NCBI GenBank assembly: GCA_963693315.1
Contig: OY856188.1
Coordinates: 149,499,197 to 149,563,196 of the forward strand
Direction: 5' to 3'
DNA length: 64,000 nucleotides
From: Diogma glabrata
Lineage: Eukaryota; Arthropoda; Insecta; Diptera; Cylindrotomidae
Shown here one piece after another: positions 1 to 11,917 of the stretch (within the stretch, counting starts at the first letter, position 1; every line of letters starts with the position of its first letter). The position numbers were made by a program, and so were the translations under genes. Below the pieces are notes generated by a model, which saw only the letters and a program-made list of their open reading frames with translations, had not been told where the DNA came from and made no database searches.

Positions 1-145
1 CCTCATCAACTGCAACTGAATCAGTATTTGTTGTAACTGATACAAACTGGTAACTTTCCACTTCTATTCCATTGGCTTTCAATTTACTTTTGTTCCCACT
101 TGTTGAAAATCCCTGTTGTTCTAGTTCCTTCTTCAACTGAGGAAC
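1..145 (-). CDS. possible terminal exon fragment with SAP-like motif (partial, runs off window)
   Basis: Reading the minus strand from 145 to the window edge gives 48 codons without a stop: VPQLKKELEQQGFSTSGNKS, then KLKANGIEVESYQF and an acidic stretch. The first 20 residues resemble a SAP helix-loop-helix (L-x2-EL-x3-G-x3-S-G-x-K-x-x-L), a DNA-binding motif found in nuclear proteins and in some transposon proteins. The bases just upstream on that strand end in TTGTAG, a plausible 3' splice acceptor, so this would be an internal or terminal exon. The second half of a normal SAP domain looks shortened. No neighbouring exon is seen within the window. It could be a host exon or part of a repeat-encoded protein; the short length keeps confidence low. 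Confidence 0.35.
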
Positions 146-1025
146 CTACAATTCACTTAAGAAAACCATTATTAAGGAATTACTAATCCCACCGCATCAT
201 AGACTAAAAATTTATACCAAATAACAGTAAAAACTTTATTTACAATTTAATTTCCTTCCTTTCACTTTACATAATCGTATTCCAGGTAAACTGTTTATAC
301 TATCGCAGTCTGATTTATATTATAACTTTACATTATCGCAGTCTAATTTGAAACTAATTCTCATTCTTCAAATGGGATGCCTTTTTTCTTAATTTTTCAT
401 ATATTCTATGTAAATCCATTCTTTACAATTCAATTCTTCGTCATTATTTTGGATATATTTTATTTCATATTTTTCCCCTTTATCTTGGAAACATGGTGAA
501 GTTAATTTTAGTTTTGAAACATTGTATAAAAGAAATTGAGGTTGAATACAATTTTTTTGGTATTTTATTGCAATTATGTAGAATCGCAACAATATTATAG
601 TGGCTTTGCATGCTTCTTTTTACTCTTTAAATGTATAATTTTTTTGTGCTTTAACTAATTCAATTTTGTGTTTTTAGGTGAGTTCGAGAATGATAAACTG
701 CCTGCAGTTTTAGTAGTAGATCTTTATTACAAACAAATTGTTTAAAAAACTACAAAAACGAACCATTTGTTTATCGGTAGCACTCTGATGGGTAAGTTCA
801 ATTTATTGTACTTTCAAATAAAATATTAAGTTTGGCCCAGAACTATTTTTCTCTAGGACTTTTACAATTTTTATCGCATGATACAAATCATAATCGGATT
901 TATACTAGAGTCCTACAATTGAATTTGGGAACAGACCGTCGTAAGACTAAATTGAATGTTACCTACAAACGAGCCAACTTACCATCCGATTCTAACAATC
1001 GGCTTTTGGGCTCTGTTTAAAAATT
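146..1025. other. stretch without recognised gene
   Basis: AT-rich sequence. A 62-codon plus-strand ORF (832-1020) has mixed composition (ending SDSNNRLLGSV then TAA) and could be a decayed exon, but it has no recognised motif and no clear splice or start context. Confidence 0.5.
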
Positions 1026-1393
1026 AAAAAAAACTGTTATTTATAAAAATTATTAGCAAATGCCTATTGTTATAAACAAATAAAATTTTAAAATTAGTTT
1101 TTAGTCATTATCTAAAATAGATAAGGAGTGTTTAGTGTAATCATCGTATTCTACGTTCAATTTTCAATAAGAAACGCCTCGCGCTCGATAAATTAGTTTA
1201 TTTCTAACAGTAAAACTCATTTCTCCATTAATTAAATATACGTTTCTTATTGAAAATTGAACGTAGAATATGATGGTCGTACTAAACACTCTTTATTTTT
1301 GTTAGATAATACCTAAAAATTGATTTTAACATATTATTTGTTTATAACAATAGGAATTTGTTAACAATTTTTATAAATAACAGTTTTTTTTAA
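1026..1393. repeat. long inverted repeat (foldback arms)
   Basis: Positions 1026-1176 and 1241-1393 are imperfect reverse complements of about 150 bases separated by about 64 bases. The arms meet at GAAACG / CGTTTC and end at AAAACTGTTATTT / AAATAACAGTTTT. Small mismatches are scattered through both arms. The right arm is also part of the tandem unit that starts at 1178. Confidence 0.8.
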
Positions 1394-1797
1394 ACTGCAT
1401 CTCTATTCCTTAAAATAAAACAAACAAAAAGTGTCTATCTCTACCAGAACCGAAGTTATGAATCTTTGAAAATAAGTCTTCAAGCCAAAAATCACAAAAT
1501 TCTCGAAATTTAGAACCGCTGTATTTCCCCTAAAAAAAAAGAAAAAATCCCCAAACAAGTATATCGTTATGTTTATATAGAACCCGTAAAAAACATTTCA
1601 ACTGAATCAAAAATGTCTTAGTCACATTTAGTCCTAATCTGTTCGGTATGTAAAAGAATGACCCATATATGGAATTTTTCGTCGTCTTGCGCTCGATAAA
1701 TTAATTTATTTCTAACAGTAAATATCATTTCTCCATTAAAAGAAAAAACACTTTTTTTATAGGAAATTAAACGTTGAATACGATGGTTATATTAAAA
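1178..1797 (+). repeat. tandem repeat: unit 1 (1178-1689) and 5' part of unit 2 (1690-1797)
   Basis: GCGCTCGATAAATTAGTTTA near 1181 recurs with one change near 1690, followed in both places by TTTCTAACAGTAAA and CATTTCTCCATTAA, a period of about 512 bases. Unit 2 is cut at about 1797 by the RTE LINE and resumes near 7250. Confidence 0.75.
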
Positions 1798-2189
1798 AAA
1801 AGGGTAGCGAAATCCGAAATTCGACGTCCACGCCGTGCTGCCTGGGTAATGTTGATAGAATTAGGTTGGTGTATTGGAGACAAGCAGAGTAAAAACTGCT
1901 TAGTCAATGACGCTACATCACGGCGAATTGGCGCCTTACAACCAATGCGACTCAAGCGTCTGTTCTCCATGTCAGGGGCGGCTTGGAGCGGGCGTCTGTC
2001 TTGAACCAAGCGACTCGCTATATAAACGTGTAAAAAGGTTGTTTCTGGTGACCTTAATATGCAGAACGGACCCATTCACGATAATTTGGGTTGGGCCTAA
2101 GGTTAACACCCTGACCCCGGAAAAAAAAACTAATATGTTAAATTTGGTTATCAGAAAAAGAATAACAGACCCGGACAACAAAACAGAAT

Positions 2190-4208
2190 TTTACCTGGAC
2201 GTGAAAAAGGACCAGACTACCGAATCGGAACGTGGAACGTGCGCAGCCTGAGCGCTCTTGATGCTCTTATAAGTCTAGAAACAGAGGCTGAGAGGTATAG
2301 GATGGATATTATAGCTCTGCAAGAAATTAGACAGTCGATAATCGGAAAACAAGATTTGGATAGTCACTCTCTATACTGTAGTGGTCATCCTTCTCGAAGA
2401 GAATTTGGAACTGGCTTTCTTGTTGGTGCACGCATACAAGAAACCGTGATGAAATTCATCCCGGTCAGTGAGAGGATCTGCTACCTACGTGTACGCGGTA
2501 CATATAACAATATTTCTCTTATTGCCGTGCATACACCAACTGAAGCTAAGACCGTCGACGAGAAGGATAATTTCTATATAGCACTGGAAGAGGTTATGAA
2601 ACAAACACCCACACGCGACTACATTATAATTCTTGGTGACTTTAATGGACAGGTTAGAAGAAATATCTCTTATGGAAATGTGGCGAGTCCCAATAGCCTG
2701 CATTTGAATTCGAATGATAATGGTGAGAGAATGACTGAGTTTGCATTATCAAATAATTTGAGAATTGCCAGTACGTTCTTTCCGCATCGAACGATCCATA
2801 AACAGACTTGGGTCTCACCGAATGGAAACACTCGAAATCAAATTGATCACGTTCTAGTAACAGCACGTTTCTTTTCGAGCGTTCGGGCTGTGCGATGCTT
2901 TAGAGGTGCATACATTGGAAGTGACCACTTCCTTGTACGTGCAACGATAAGGTTCCACTTCCCAAATCCAGGCATTCCAAAATTCAATCAACGGAAACGT
3001 TTTAACATCTCATCATTAAAGAATGCTGAAATAGAAGAGAGATATCAAATCCATATTGCCGAAACATTGGATAAATCAGAAACCATTAATGGAGACGTCG
3101 ATAAGTCATGGTATTTGCTCAAAGATGTTGTTTTAAGCACAGCTGAGGAAATACGAAGCTGGCTGAGAAGCCATGGATGGATCAAGCATGCCTTGACGCT
3201 ATTCAATACAAAAGAGATTGCTATCTGAAGTGTCTACAAGGACGCAACACCAGGTCCACGAAGGAGAACTATAAACTGGCAAGACAAGCCGTTACAAAGC
3301 TATGTAGACGAACGAAGAGAGAATGGTGAAAGAGACAGTGTGAGGAGATTGAAAGCTTCAATAAGGAACATCAATCGCGTAGCTTCTTTCAACAGGTTAA
3401 AACCTTAAAGAAGGGTCCTCAAACTAAATCGACTGCTATTCAAAACAAAGGTGGGGAGCTACAAGTAGACCTTATAAATATTTTAGATACTTGGGCCGCT
3501 TATTTTGAGAATCTTCTCAACTTAAGTGACCAGCAACAAGTCGGGCGACGAGCAAAACTTATTCGTGCGTCAAAGGTACATGTAGACGAACCAACCAAAG
3601 AGGAATTCGAAGCGGCGCTGTCAAAATTAAAACGCAATAAAGCACCTGGTATGGACGATATAACATCCGAAATGATTGTACATGGTGGCGAAACTCTATC
3701 CTTAAGATTGTTTGAACTTGTTCAAATGATCTGGAGGACTGAAACCATGCCACAGGACTGGAACACAGCTATGCTGATACCATTCCATAAAAAAGGTAAT
3801 CGCCTACAATGTGCAAACTACATAGGAATCGCTCTCCTTTGCACAGCATATAAGATCTTTTCCTACATTTTGCTATCCAAAATCAATCCTTTTGCTGAAC
3901 AACTGTTTGGAGAATATCAGTGTGGTTTTCGGCGGGGCCGAGGTACTACCGATGCACTTTTCTCGATAAGGATGATTTTGGAAAAGTGTCGAGAGTTCAA
4001 CATACCTGTGCACCAACTTTTCATTGATTTCAGGCATGCCTACGACTCTCTCGAATGAGAGACTCTATGGTCTGCTCTGGTGTCAATTGGAATTCCTGGT
4101 AAACTGGTATCACTACGCAAAATGACAGTACATAACTCTCAATGCTGTGTACGAGTAGAGAACGAAATATCGAAGTTTTTTAAAATCGACTCCGGTTTAA
4201 GACAAGGT
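2190..4208 (+). pseudogene. RTE endonuclease and N-terminal reverse transcriptase (copy A, broken)
   Basis: The endonuclease reads openly to a stop at 3226-3228: IIALQEIRQ (the QE catalytic region), then IILGDFNG, the N-x-R-N-Q-I-D-H-V-L segment and GSDHFLV (the SDH motif). Compared with copy B a short deletion near 3150-3165 shifts the frame and ends the ORF. Downstream in other frames come the linker and the start of the RT domain: KRNKAPGMDDITSEMI, WNTAMLIPFHKKGNRLQC, then QCGFRRGRGTTDA and HQLFIDFRHAYDSLE, which carries the first RT aspartate region, followed by TGA at 4056-4058. The remainder resumes at 6321 after the LINE insertion. The family acts by nicking genomic DNA and reverse transcribing its own RNA at the nick. 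This copy cannot encode a complete protein. Confidence 0.85.
4200..4208. repeat. target-site duplication (left) of LINE copy X
   Basis: AGACAAGGT at 4200-4208 recurs at 6312-6320. Undisturbed copy B has a single AGACAAGGT followed by GATGCTATC, so this is the duplicated target. Confidence 0.9.
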
Positions 4209-6311
4209 TTTTTATTTAGCGTATGGTTTTTTTTGTGACACATTAAAAATTAAACTTATAATAGGTAGACTCTTCTATGAAATCTACCTAAAACAAAACA
4301 TGGATACACATTAATTGAACTTACAATCGATTTGATTGCGCGCCTTTTAGTAAAAAAGTAAAAAGTAAAATATTTCAACATTGGGCGGTACATTTGAACA
4401 TTAGATATTTACATCGAGTGAGTCTATCCATGCTACTACATCGGGAGTTGCCAAATGGATGTCTGAGATGTTGCCATTGTAACGTCGAATTGGACACACA
4501 GTTGCAATGTGTTTTATGGTTTGTTGTGGAGCGCCGCAGTTACACTCAGGGGACTCCGATTTGCCCCACTTGTAGAAAGAATCAGCACAACGTCCATGAT
4601 TCGTTCTTATTCGGTTTAATGTAGTCCAGGTATGACGTGGCAAATCGAAACCAGGTTGGGTAGAAGTCGGGTTAGTAATAGAAAGGACAGTTGTGTTGTA
4701 ATGATGCCAGGATGTATCCCAGGCATCCAAGATATTAAAATTAGTTGCCAGCAGGTTGCTGGCAGTTTTATGTGGAGGCTTCTTGACTTCAATCGACAAC
4801 GAGTGTGGTCACCGTAGTATTCGTGCAAGGGTAACGTGATGTTGGTTACCTTTTTATGTTCACGCATGAGAGCATGCGAGCGTCTGAGTTCAGGTGGAGC
4901 GATATTGCTTAACACAGGAAGCCAAGGTAAAGGGGTGGATCTGATAGTACCACTTATAGTACGCATCGTGGCATGCAGCTGGCAGTCAACTTTTTGAGTA
5001 TGTGTGCTATTCAACCAGACTGGTGCGCCATACTCAGCCACTGAGTAAACCAGACTTAGAGCAGTTAGGCGGAGGGTAGCTGGAGTAGCACCCCATGTCG
5101 AGCCTGCCAGTTTGTGCAATATATTGTTTCTCGTTTTAAGTTTTTCTGACGTATTTTCTAGGTGGAGTTTAAAAGAAAGAGTTCTATCGAGAGTAATGCC
5201 CAGGTACTTTGGCTGTTGATTGTACTTAATGACAGTGCCGTTAAATAACACTGATAGTTCGTGTTTTGCCAGTTTGTTGTTTAAGTGGAAACAAGAACTC
5301 TCGGTTTTACTTAGATTGGGAAATTCGCTCCACGTTCGAAAATAGTCATTCATTATCGCCAGGTCAGTTGAGAGCAAATCCTCCAAGACACCCATGTCTT
5401 TGTTTTGAGTGGCCAGGGTCCAATCATCAGCGTAACCAAATTTCTTTGATGTTGTGTCAGGATTGTCATGAATGTACAGATTAAAAAGTAATGGCGCCAG
5501 AACGGAACCCTGTGGCAAACCATTGTTAAGCATTTTGGACCTACTACATGAACTATTTAGATGAACTTTGAATACACGATTACTCAGCATGTTGTTAATT
5601 AAACGCGAGATGGTGCTACAAGGTATTGCATTGAACAGCTTATATATAATCCCAATTCGCCAGACCGTGTCATATGCTGCAGTAAGATCGATGAATACTG
5701 CGCCTGTTTTTGATTGTTTTTGATACCCAGCTTCGATATAGAATGTTAAAGCGAGCAGTTGGTCAGTGCAACTGCGATTGGGACGAAAACCAGCTTGTTC
5801 GACTGGGATCTGGTCATTCAATATCGGTGCGATACGATTGTATATGAGCCGTTCTAGCAATTTATAGCAGGTGCTCAAAAGGGCAATCGGGCGATAGCTT
5901 CCTGGTTCATTGGATGGTTTACCTGGCTTAAGTATCGCTATCACTTTCGTAGTTTAAAATGTTTTGGTAGATTGCCGGTTTCTATGACATTCGAGAAAAA
6001 TTTAGTTAGCCACTGTTTTACATTTTTTCCAGCATTTCTAAGAAATTCTGGAAAAATGCCATCGTAGCCACCTGCTTTTCTGTTTTTTGTTTGAGACAGA
6101 GCTGATTCTAGTTCTTCGCTACTAAAAGAGTTCGCATACTTCGATGGAGACGAGCAATTGCGCTTCATTTCTCTTAATTGACGTTTAATTGTTCTCTTAT
6201 GAAGGCGATTAATAGAAGAACGAGACATGTTTACTATGTGATTTGCAATGTCCTCTGGATTTATTTCATTGTTAGCATGAGTAATTGAGTTTGAGCAACC
6301 CAGTTTCCCCC
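4209..6311 (-). mobile_element. 5'-truncated LINE (family C, copy X) inserted in RTE copy A
   Basis: The insert reads on the minus strand. Its 3' end is at 4209, where the plus strand begins with a T run followed by ATTTAGCGTATGG, the complement of a CGCTAAATAAAA tail. Its 5' end is at 6311. The 9-bp duplication AGACAAGGT flanks it. It is a sister of the plus-strand copy at 11960-15030, with the same 3' untranslated region. The 5' truncation falls in the linker between endonuclease and RT. The family's clade is not certain; it is a jockey/I-like endonuclease-RT LINE. Confidence 0.92.
4404..6228 (-). pseudogene. reverse transcriptase of LINE family C, copy X (frameshifted)
   Basis: Starting at 6228 the minus strand encodes MSRSSINRLHKRTIKRQLR and a linker, then GYDGIFPEFLRNAGKNVKQW. 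A frameshift near 5944 moves to the frame MIAILKPGKPSNEPGSYRPI, which continues with the RT fingers/palm: AGFRPNRSCTDQLL, GAVFIDLTAAYDTVW (catalytic Asp), GLPQGSVLAPLLFNLYI and FGYADDWTLA (YADD box). A second shift near 4800 leads to the C-terminal region with a Cys-rich motif (CNCGAPQQTIKHIATVCP), typical of LINE ORF2 tails, ending WIDSLDVNI at about 4404. Only two frame breaks separate it from a continuous RT, so the insertion is fairly young. Confidence 0.88.
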
Positions 6312-6320
6312 AGACAAGGT

Positions 6321-7213
6321 GGTGCTATCTCTCCTATACTTTAAATTTAGCCTCGGAATATGTGTGCCGTCAAAAGAAACTACCGTCTAATAACAATATC
6401 TTGTCAATAAACTCAGTACAGATGATTGCTTACGCTGATGATGTTGTCATCATCGGCCGAAGTGAAGCTGTTATGAGTGAGACTTTCAAGTCGCTTGAGA
6501 GTGGTGCTAAGAAAATTGGTCTGCAAATTAACTAAAATATGAATGTTTCAAGAGAGGCTGAGAAGAAAGATTTGATGTGCGGCGATGAACGAATTGAGGG
6601 CGTTGAATTTTTTAAATATTTAGGATCGATGCTTGACTCAAACAACAGCATACTTACAGATATAAAAGCTCGAAACGCTGCAGGTAATCGAACTTTCTAC
6701 TCAATTAAACCTCTCTTTGGATCACCGTATGTATCAACTAACACCAAGCTCAAGTTATACAAGACATTGATTAGACCGGTTGTGATGTATGGGTCACAAA
6801 CGTGGACCCTTACACAAAATGACGAATCGCATTTATCTGTATTTGAGCGTAAAATCCTACGCTACATTTTTGGTTCACTTAAGACAGACGATGGAGAGTA
6901 TAGAACCCGATATAACTTTGAGATCACAGACCTTCTTGAGAGTCCTGATATAATAGGTTGTATCCGTTCTAATAGGATTGCTTGGTTTGGGCATGTTCTA
7001 CGAGCCGATTCACAGTCTGGAATGATTAGAAAAATGTACGTTAGTACCCCAGGGAGTGGGCGACCGCGAGGTAGACCACGACTACCATGGGAGACTGACG
7101 TAATAAACGACCTTAAAAAAATCGGCTGCCATGGTAATTATGTCGCTGTGGCGAATGACCGTGGTGAATATTCAAAGCTGATTAGCCTGGCAACGCTCCT
7201 ACATGGAGCATGA
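6321..7213 (+). pseudogene. RTE reverse transcriptase C-terminal part (copy A)
   Basis: Continuation of the RT after the nested LINE. GDAISPILFNLALE (as read from copy B) is present here with a one-base loss near 6340, followed by MIAYADDVVIIGR (YADD box) and, after a stop near 6534, an open frame from 6539: VEFFKYLGSMLDSN, then RPVVMYGSQTWTLTQNDE and RNRIAWFGHVLRADS, the thumb and the conserved C-terminal block of RTE-type ORFs. The coding end is TGA at 7211-7213, close to the 3' end GAACGCCTT plus A's. Confidence 0.85.
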
Positions 7214-7249
7214 ACGCCTTAAAAAATAATTTCATGGGTGGGGCAATGG

Positions 7250-7605
7250 TTAAAATTTAATTTTAACATTTTGTTTGTTTATAACAATAGGAGTTTGTTA
7301 ATAACTTTAGTTGAAAATATTTACTTTTAAAAAATTCCATCTTTTAACTTTCAAATAAAAAAAAAGAAAAAGCTTCTATCTTCTATAAAACCGAAGTTAT
7401 GAATTTTTAAAAATAAGTCTTCAAGCCAAAAATCACGAAATTCTCGAAATTTAGAACAGCTCTATTTCCCAAAAAAAAAATTCTCGAACACGTATATCTT
7501 TTTTTTCGATAAAAAAACCCCTAAAAAAAATTTCAGCCAAATCAAAAATGGGGCGGTCAGAAAGGTGTTCGGTTTATAAAAGAATTACCCATATGATAGT
7601 GAGTG
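7250..7605 (+). repeat. 3' part of tandem repeat unit 2, displaced by the LINE insertion
   Basis: From 7255 the sequence matches unit 1 from about 1320 onward: TTTGTTTATAACAATAGG, then ACCGAAGTTATGAAT, TAAGTCTTCAAGCCAAAAAT, TTCTCGAAATTTAGAAC and finally AAAGAATTACCCATAT. This shows that everything between about 1797 and 7250 was inserted into a pre-existing repeat. Confidence 0.75.
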
Positions 7606-9829
7606 ACGCGAAATTTTGTATTTTAGTTTGGTTGGACATCTTATGTGTTTTAAATTTTTTTTTATTTGGTCAAAGTAAACAAATCAACAACACATGACGG
7701 TGGAATATATTTTATCTAAAGAAGGATACGCTCTAAATATTTAAAAATGATTTCATTTCATATATTTATCTCAATTTTAGTATGTTTGAATATTAATTTT
7801 TACTGAGTGAGAGTTTTCTATAGTCGTTCACGTTGAATCTTATTTTTAATGTAAAAATATATTAACAATTTTTTTGAAAATTAATGAATGCTAACGAAAG
7901 TAATACTTCATAAAAACTATGAAATATGAAAGTGTGCTCCAGTTTACTGGTTGTACATCGAAAAAACGTTCTTTTTCCAATCGAAATGGCGTTTTCTAAA
8001 CCTCGTCGTGAGAACGAATTCTTTTTCCCGAAAAATTTGACTGTTATGATCAGCTGATTTGTATTACGAAAACTTGAAATAGTTTTTATTTCTTGCAATT
8101 CAAGATTGGTTTGTGTTGTCTTTAAGTTGTTTTTACTAAAATCGCATTATTATTATTTTTGCAGTAAGTTTTAATGCATAATTACTGATCTCTTATTAGT
8201 ATTTGACAGACGACATAAAGCAATACATACAGCAACATAACGATTTTAAGTTTAAGGAAAAAACTCTATATGACCAATCGAACCCCAAAATTGATTTAAC
8301 ATCAGCACAGATACAGAACGGTGTAGTGGCGGCAACAGCACACGATGTTTATTTGAACTTTTAAAGGTTCAAAAATTGACTAGCATCATATCCATACATT
8401 TTTTTTATAAATGAATGTATATTGTTTTATACTAAAGTTCCAAACTCGCCAATACTATATTAATAAATCAAAAAACAAAAATATTTTATTGATATTATAA
8501 ACATAATTTTACAATAACTGCATGGTATTTATACATATTCGTAATTAGCGATGATAAAATTAATAATTCAGTAAATTCACGTGTGCATAATTTTTATGGT
8601 TTATGTGATCATCCGAACACAATTAATTTCGTATGTTTTTTGGCGATCATTCAAAAAAAAGTTGTGGGAGTTCTCTAATTTTAAGTTATAACTTACAAGC
8701 ATTTGCTGTTAATTTTGGTAAGTTTAGATAGATTGGGAACTGAACAATTTGAAATACATATTTCTGAAATTTCTATAATTCCTAAATAATTGTTTAGTTG
8801 TCTTTATATTGATTGATGTTTTATAATTTTATATAATACTAAGAGGTGCCTGCCCGTATTTTCCAAATATGTAAGTGGTTAGAAACTGTTTTTTGTTGGA
8901 GCAAATATTCTTATAATTTTTTTATTGTCATTTAATTTAATTTATTTCAATAGTATTATAAAAATGTTGAAAAAATTATAATATCGGTATCATTTGGCAA
9001 TCAGCAAGAGCAAGTAGATAAAGTTCTCTAAAGCCAAATAAATTTACATATGAAATGTATGTTAAAATTAAAACACATTACTACATACATACAAAAAGTT
9101 AACACAATAACTTAAATAAATTAGCAAAAGGTGTCAGTTCAAAAACGATTAAAATATGTGTCGGGAACAATTAGATTAATTTTAAAACATTCGTTTATTG
9201 AGCGTCACAATTGTAAATGCCTTACTCTGGAACCTCTACACCCCATACAAAACGCTGGTTTTGCGTGCCATTTCATGTTGACTGATTTCATTTATTAATC
9301 CGGATTATGGCCTGTTCTCAAATACGACCTATTGCAATTTGCATTTGCAAATATATTTTATCAATTGTTTGCAATACCCTACATTGATACATGCGATTTG
9401 TATGATTTTAGTAGTGATCGCGAATATGGTACTCAAAGAAAACCTGAAACAGCAGACCAAAACTTGCATATAGAGCTGATATTTGAAATTATTCGAATAG
9501 CCGGTGAAAGAATGCGATATTTTTGGTGAATATTTACGTTTTATTGGATTTGTCTATTTATGACCATCGTCTTATTCCGACCATCCTGCCAGCGTGCAAA
9601 AAACAAAATAGACAAATTGGACAAAAATAACAATAAGATTAATAAGATCAATAAGACTAATTTCATTTATAAATCCAGACTTATATACTATTCTAAAAAC
9701 AGTCAAATCACATCATTTGTTGACGCTTTTGTACATATTTCATGGAATCCTTGTAATAACCTATACAAGATGCATGCGTGCTTTATTTGTTTTTGAAAGT
9801 AATGGAGTAGCATATTTCCCTCAATAAGT
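7606..9829. other. non-coding stretch
   Basis: AT-rich sequence with no recognised gene or repeat. A 65-codon plus-strand ORF at 9332-9529 (ending GERMRYFW) and a 78-codon minus-strand ORF at 7862-8098 show no motif I recognise and are not called. Confidence 0.5.
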
Positions 9830-11520
9830 AAAACACTTTATACCTGTAGCTTTAATATTATTGTTTATAATCTTTTTCTTCGGTACTAAGGCTCCATTGC
9901 AAAAACTTGCATTCTTGCGATACTTATAAAAAACAACGAGATCAGCAACAGTGCGACGATGTTGCAGGGAATCAAGATTTGATGTTAAATTTCGATCACC
10001 CACAATTCGCATAGCACGCTTTTGGAGAGAGTCCAAAAGAGTCAGGATGAAAACAGATACAGCGCCTCAAAGTTGACAACAATACTCCATACGAGGACGA
10101 ATATAGTACTTATAAATGTGGAGTAATTGGTACGAAGTAAAATATTTTTTACATCTATTGAGGAGGCCGAGTATTTTTGACCCGCTTTTTGTCATCGCCA
10201 TTATCTAATCGTTCCAGAGTAAATCATTGGAAATTGTGATTCCCAATGCTTTCACATTCGCCTATTTGTTCGTCACACATGCTTATTGAAATATCATTGG
10301 GGAATTTGGTCTTTGATCTGGAAACAATCAATAGCTGTGTATTGGTGGAACTAAAATTGACAATTTTTGTCAACCCAATAGGCGACTGTTTCTAGCTCTT
10401 CGTTTAAACTTATGGTAGCGTTTCTCCGAGCGGGATTTATTCGTTCGTGCATTTTACCCTTTGAAGATAGGGGAACGAATGACTTGTGCAATGTACTATC
10501 ATCTGCAAAACTATTTATCGGATTACTGGTGATTTTCAACAGTTCGTTGATACAAATTAAAAATAAGGTGGGGGTTAAAACTGAGCCTTGGGGTACACGT
10601 TAATTAATTTATACTCAGAATAAAAGACATCTATAGATACCGAAATGTATCGGTTGGTAAGGAAAATTTGTATCAGCTTTATGACTGCGGAGTGAAATCC
10701 GTACGCTACGAGCTTGTTGATGCCAAATTCGATCAAATGCTTTTGATATGTCTAATGCGATTACGTACGTTTCACCACCTTTTTCAAGTATGCTGTTCTA
10801 AAGATGGGCTACATAGTTTAAAAGATCGGTTGTTGATCTTTTGTTTCTAAAACCGTATTGACTGTCAGATATTAAATGGTTGTCTTTCAAAAATGTTGAT
10901 ATGTGTGTATTAATAAAATGCTCGTATATTTTAGAAAGGACTGGGAGTAAGGCTATTGGTCTATAATTTATAGACCAATATAAATATCACATTTTGTTCC
11001 TTTTTTGGGGACGGGCTGGAAATTGGCCACTTTCCAGCACAAAGTGAAAATACTAGATTTATAGGATTTGTAAAAATTTTTTGTAAGAGTAGGTAGGGGC
11101 AAGTTCTTTTGAAAATTTTTTTAGAATAATAGGCGGAATGTTGTTCAGATCGGAGGCTTTAATGATATTTAACCCTCTTAAAAGTTTTTCGATACTTTTA
11201 GGTTTGAAATGAAGATCTTTCATATTTACTCCTGAAGACTGGATTTGGGGGATTTCTTTAAGAGTTTCCAAAACGGTGGAGTTCAAAGCAAAGCGTGCCG
11301 CGAACAATGTTGCTTTTCTTGCGGGGTCAGTGACGACCAATCACCGCCAATGTAAGATTTGGTACCAGATTTTAAAGAATAACTTTAAAGGAAAACTTTT
11401 GTCAGAAATAGACATACTCGAAGGTTTTGCCGCTTTGTCAATCTCTGCTTTTTCGTTTTCGATTATCTGGTTAGATATTTTGTTGGCCTGTAGATATTGA
11501 GAACGATTTCAGGGATTTTT
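9830..11520 (-). pseudogene. reverse transcriptase of LINE family D, copy D1 (degenerate)
   Basis: On the minus strand, from 11500 down, pieces of an RT ORF appear in shifting frames: VVTDPARKATLFAARFALNS, LHFKPKSIEKLL...DLNNIPPIILKKFS, then YRPIALLPVLSKIYEHFI, YGFRNKRSTTDLLNYVAH, YVIALDISKAFDRIWH (catalytic Asp), RVPQGSVLTPTLFLICINEL and NSFADDSTLHKSF (F-A-D-D variant of the YADD box). Near the 3' end it reads KRAMRIVGDRNLTSNLDSLQ and RRTVADLVVFYKY, a tail block seen again at 58.9-59.1 kb. Many stops and frameshifts mean no product. The layout is that of a jockey/CR1-like LINE. Its upstream endonuclease lies beyond 11.5 kb, rearranged and split by another LINE. Confidence 0.85.
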
Positions 11521-11558
11521 GTTATGAATTCAAGTATTAATATTAATTAATAATATTA

Positions 11559-11917
11559 ATGCCAAATATTACGAGTGTCCATGTCGATAAGGGTAGTATT
11601 GGAAATTCTGACTACTATCTAATCACATCAGTTATCAAAACTGATTTACTAAAAACTAGAGTCCAAATCACGAAAACTGTTCCATTTTTCAAAAACGGAG
11701 TGCGATGGTCTCCGAATTTTTTTTTTCAAAGTTTCGCTTTTGATCGCCATTGTTTTTATACTGACGCTGTTAATGTTTCCGCCCAAAACTTTACAGAAAC
11801 TATTCAATTAGGTATCAATAAATTCGTTCTCTTCTCAATAATGAAATCCCAACAAAAATATTTGTTTCCAAGGCAGTCCAATCGGCCCTTAGAAACAAAC
11901 GTAGATTATTTAACAGA
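11559..11917 (+). pseudogene. inverted middle segment of LINE D1 (endonuclease end and linker)
   Basis: This block reads on the plus strand although the parts of D1 on both sides read on the minus strand. It encodes SDYYLITSVIKTDLLKTRV (end of the endonuclease with the SDHH-type motif degraded to SDYY), FDRHCFYTDAVNVSAQNFTE and IMKSQQKYLF. The same segment occurs on the plus strand at 17.5 kb and at 63.3-64.0 kb. It appears to be inverted within D1. Confidence 0.7.

Larger units (their letters stand above)
1798..7226 (+). mobile_element. RTE-clade LINE, copy A, interrupted by a second LINE
   Basis: Non-LTR retrotransposon with an AP-type endonuclease followed by a reverse transcriptase; the protein is of the type databases often label craniofacial development protein 2-like, which in insects denotes RTE-type elements. 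Its 5' end (GGTAGCGAAATCCGAAATTC) and 3' end (GAACGCCTT followed by A's) coincide with copy B at 49964-53501, so the copy spans essentially the whole element. It is split at 4208/6312 by a minus-strand LINE. Several stops and deletions make it inactive. No clear target duplication is seen at the outer ends, only A-rich sequence on both sides. Confidence 0.88.

Noticed and set aside
1798..7226. Target-site duplication for RTE copy A
   Set aside because: Only A-rich sequence matches on the two sides; no specific duplication can be shown.
9332..9529. 65-codon plus-strand ORF with mixed composition
   Set aside because: No recognised motif, splice context or repeat relation; too short to support.
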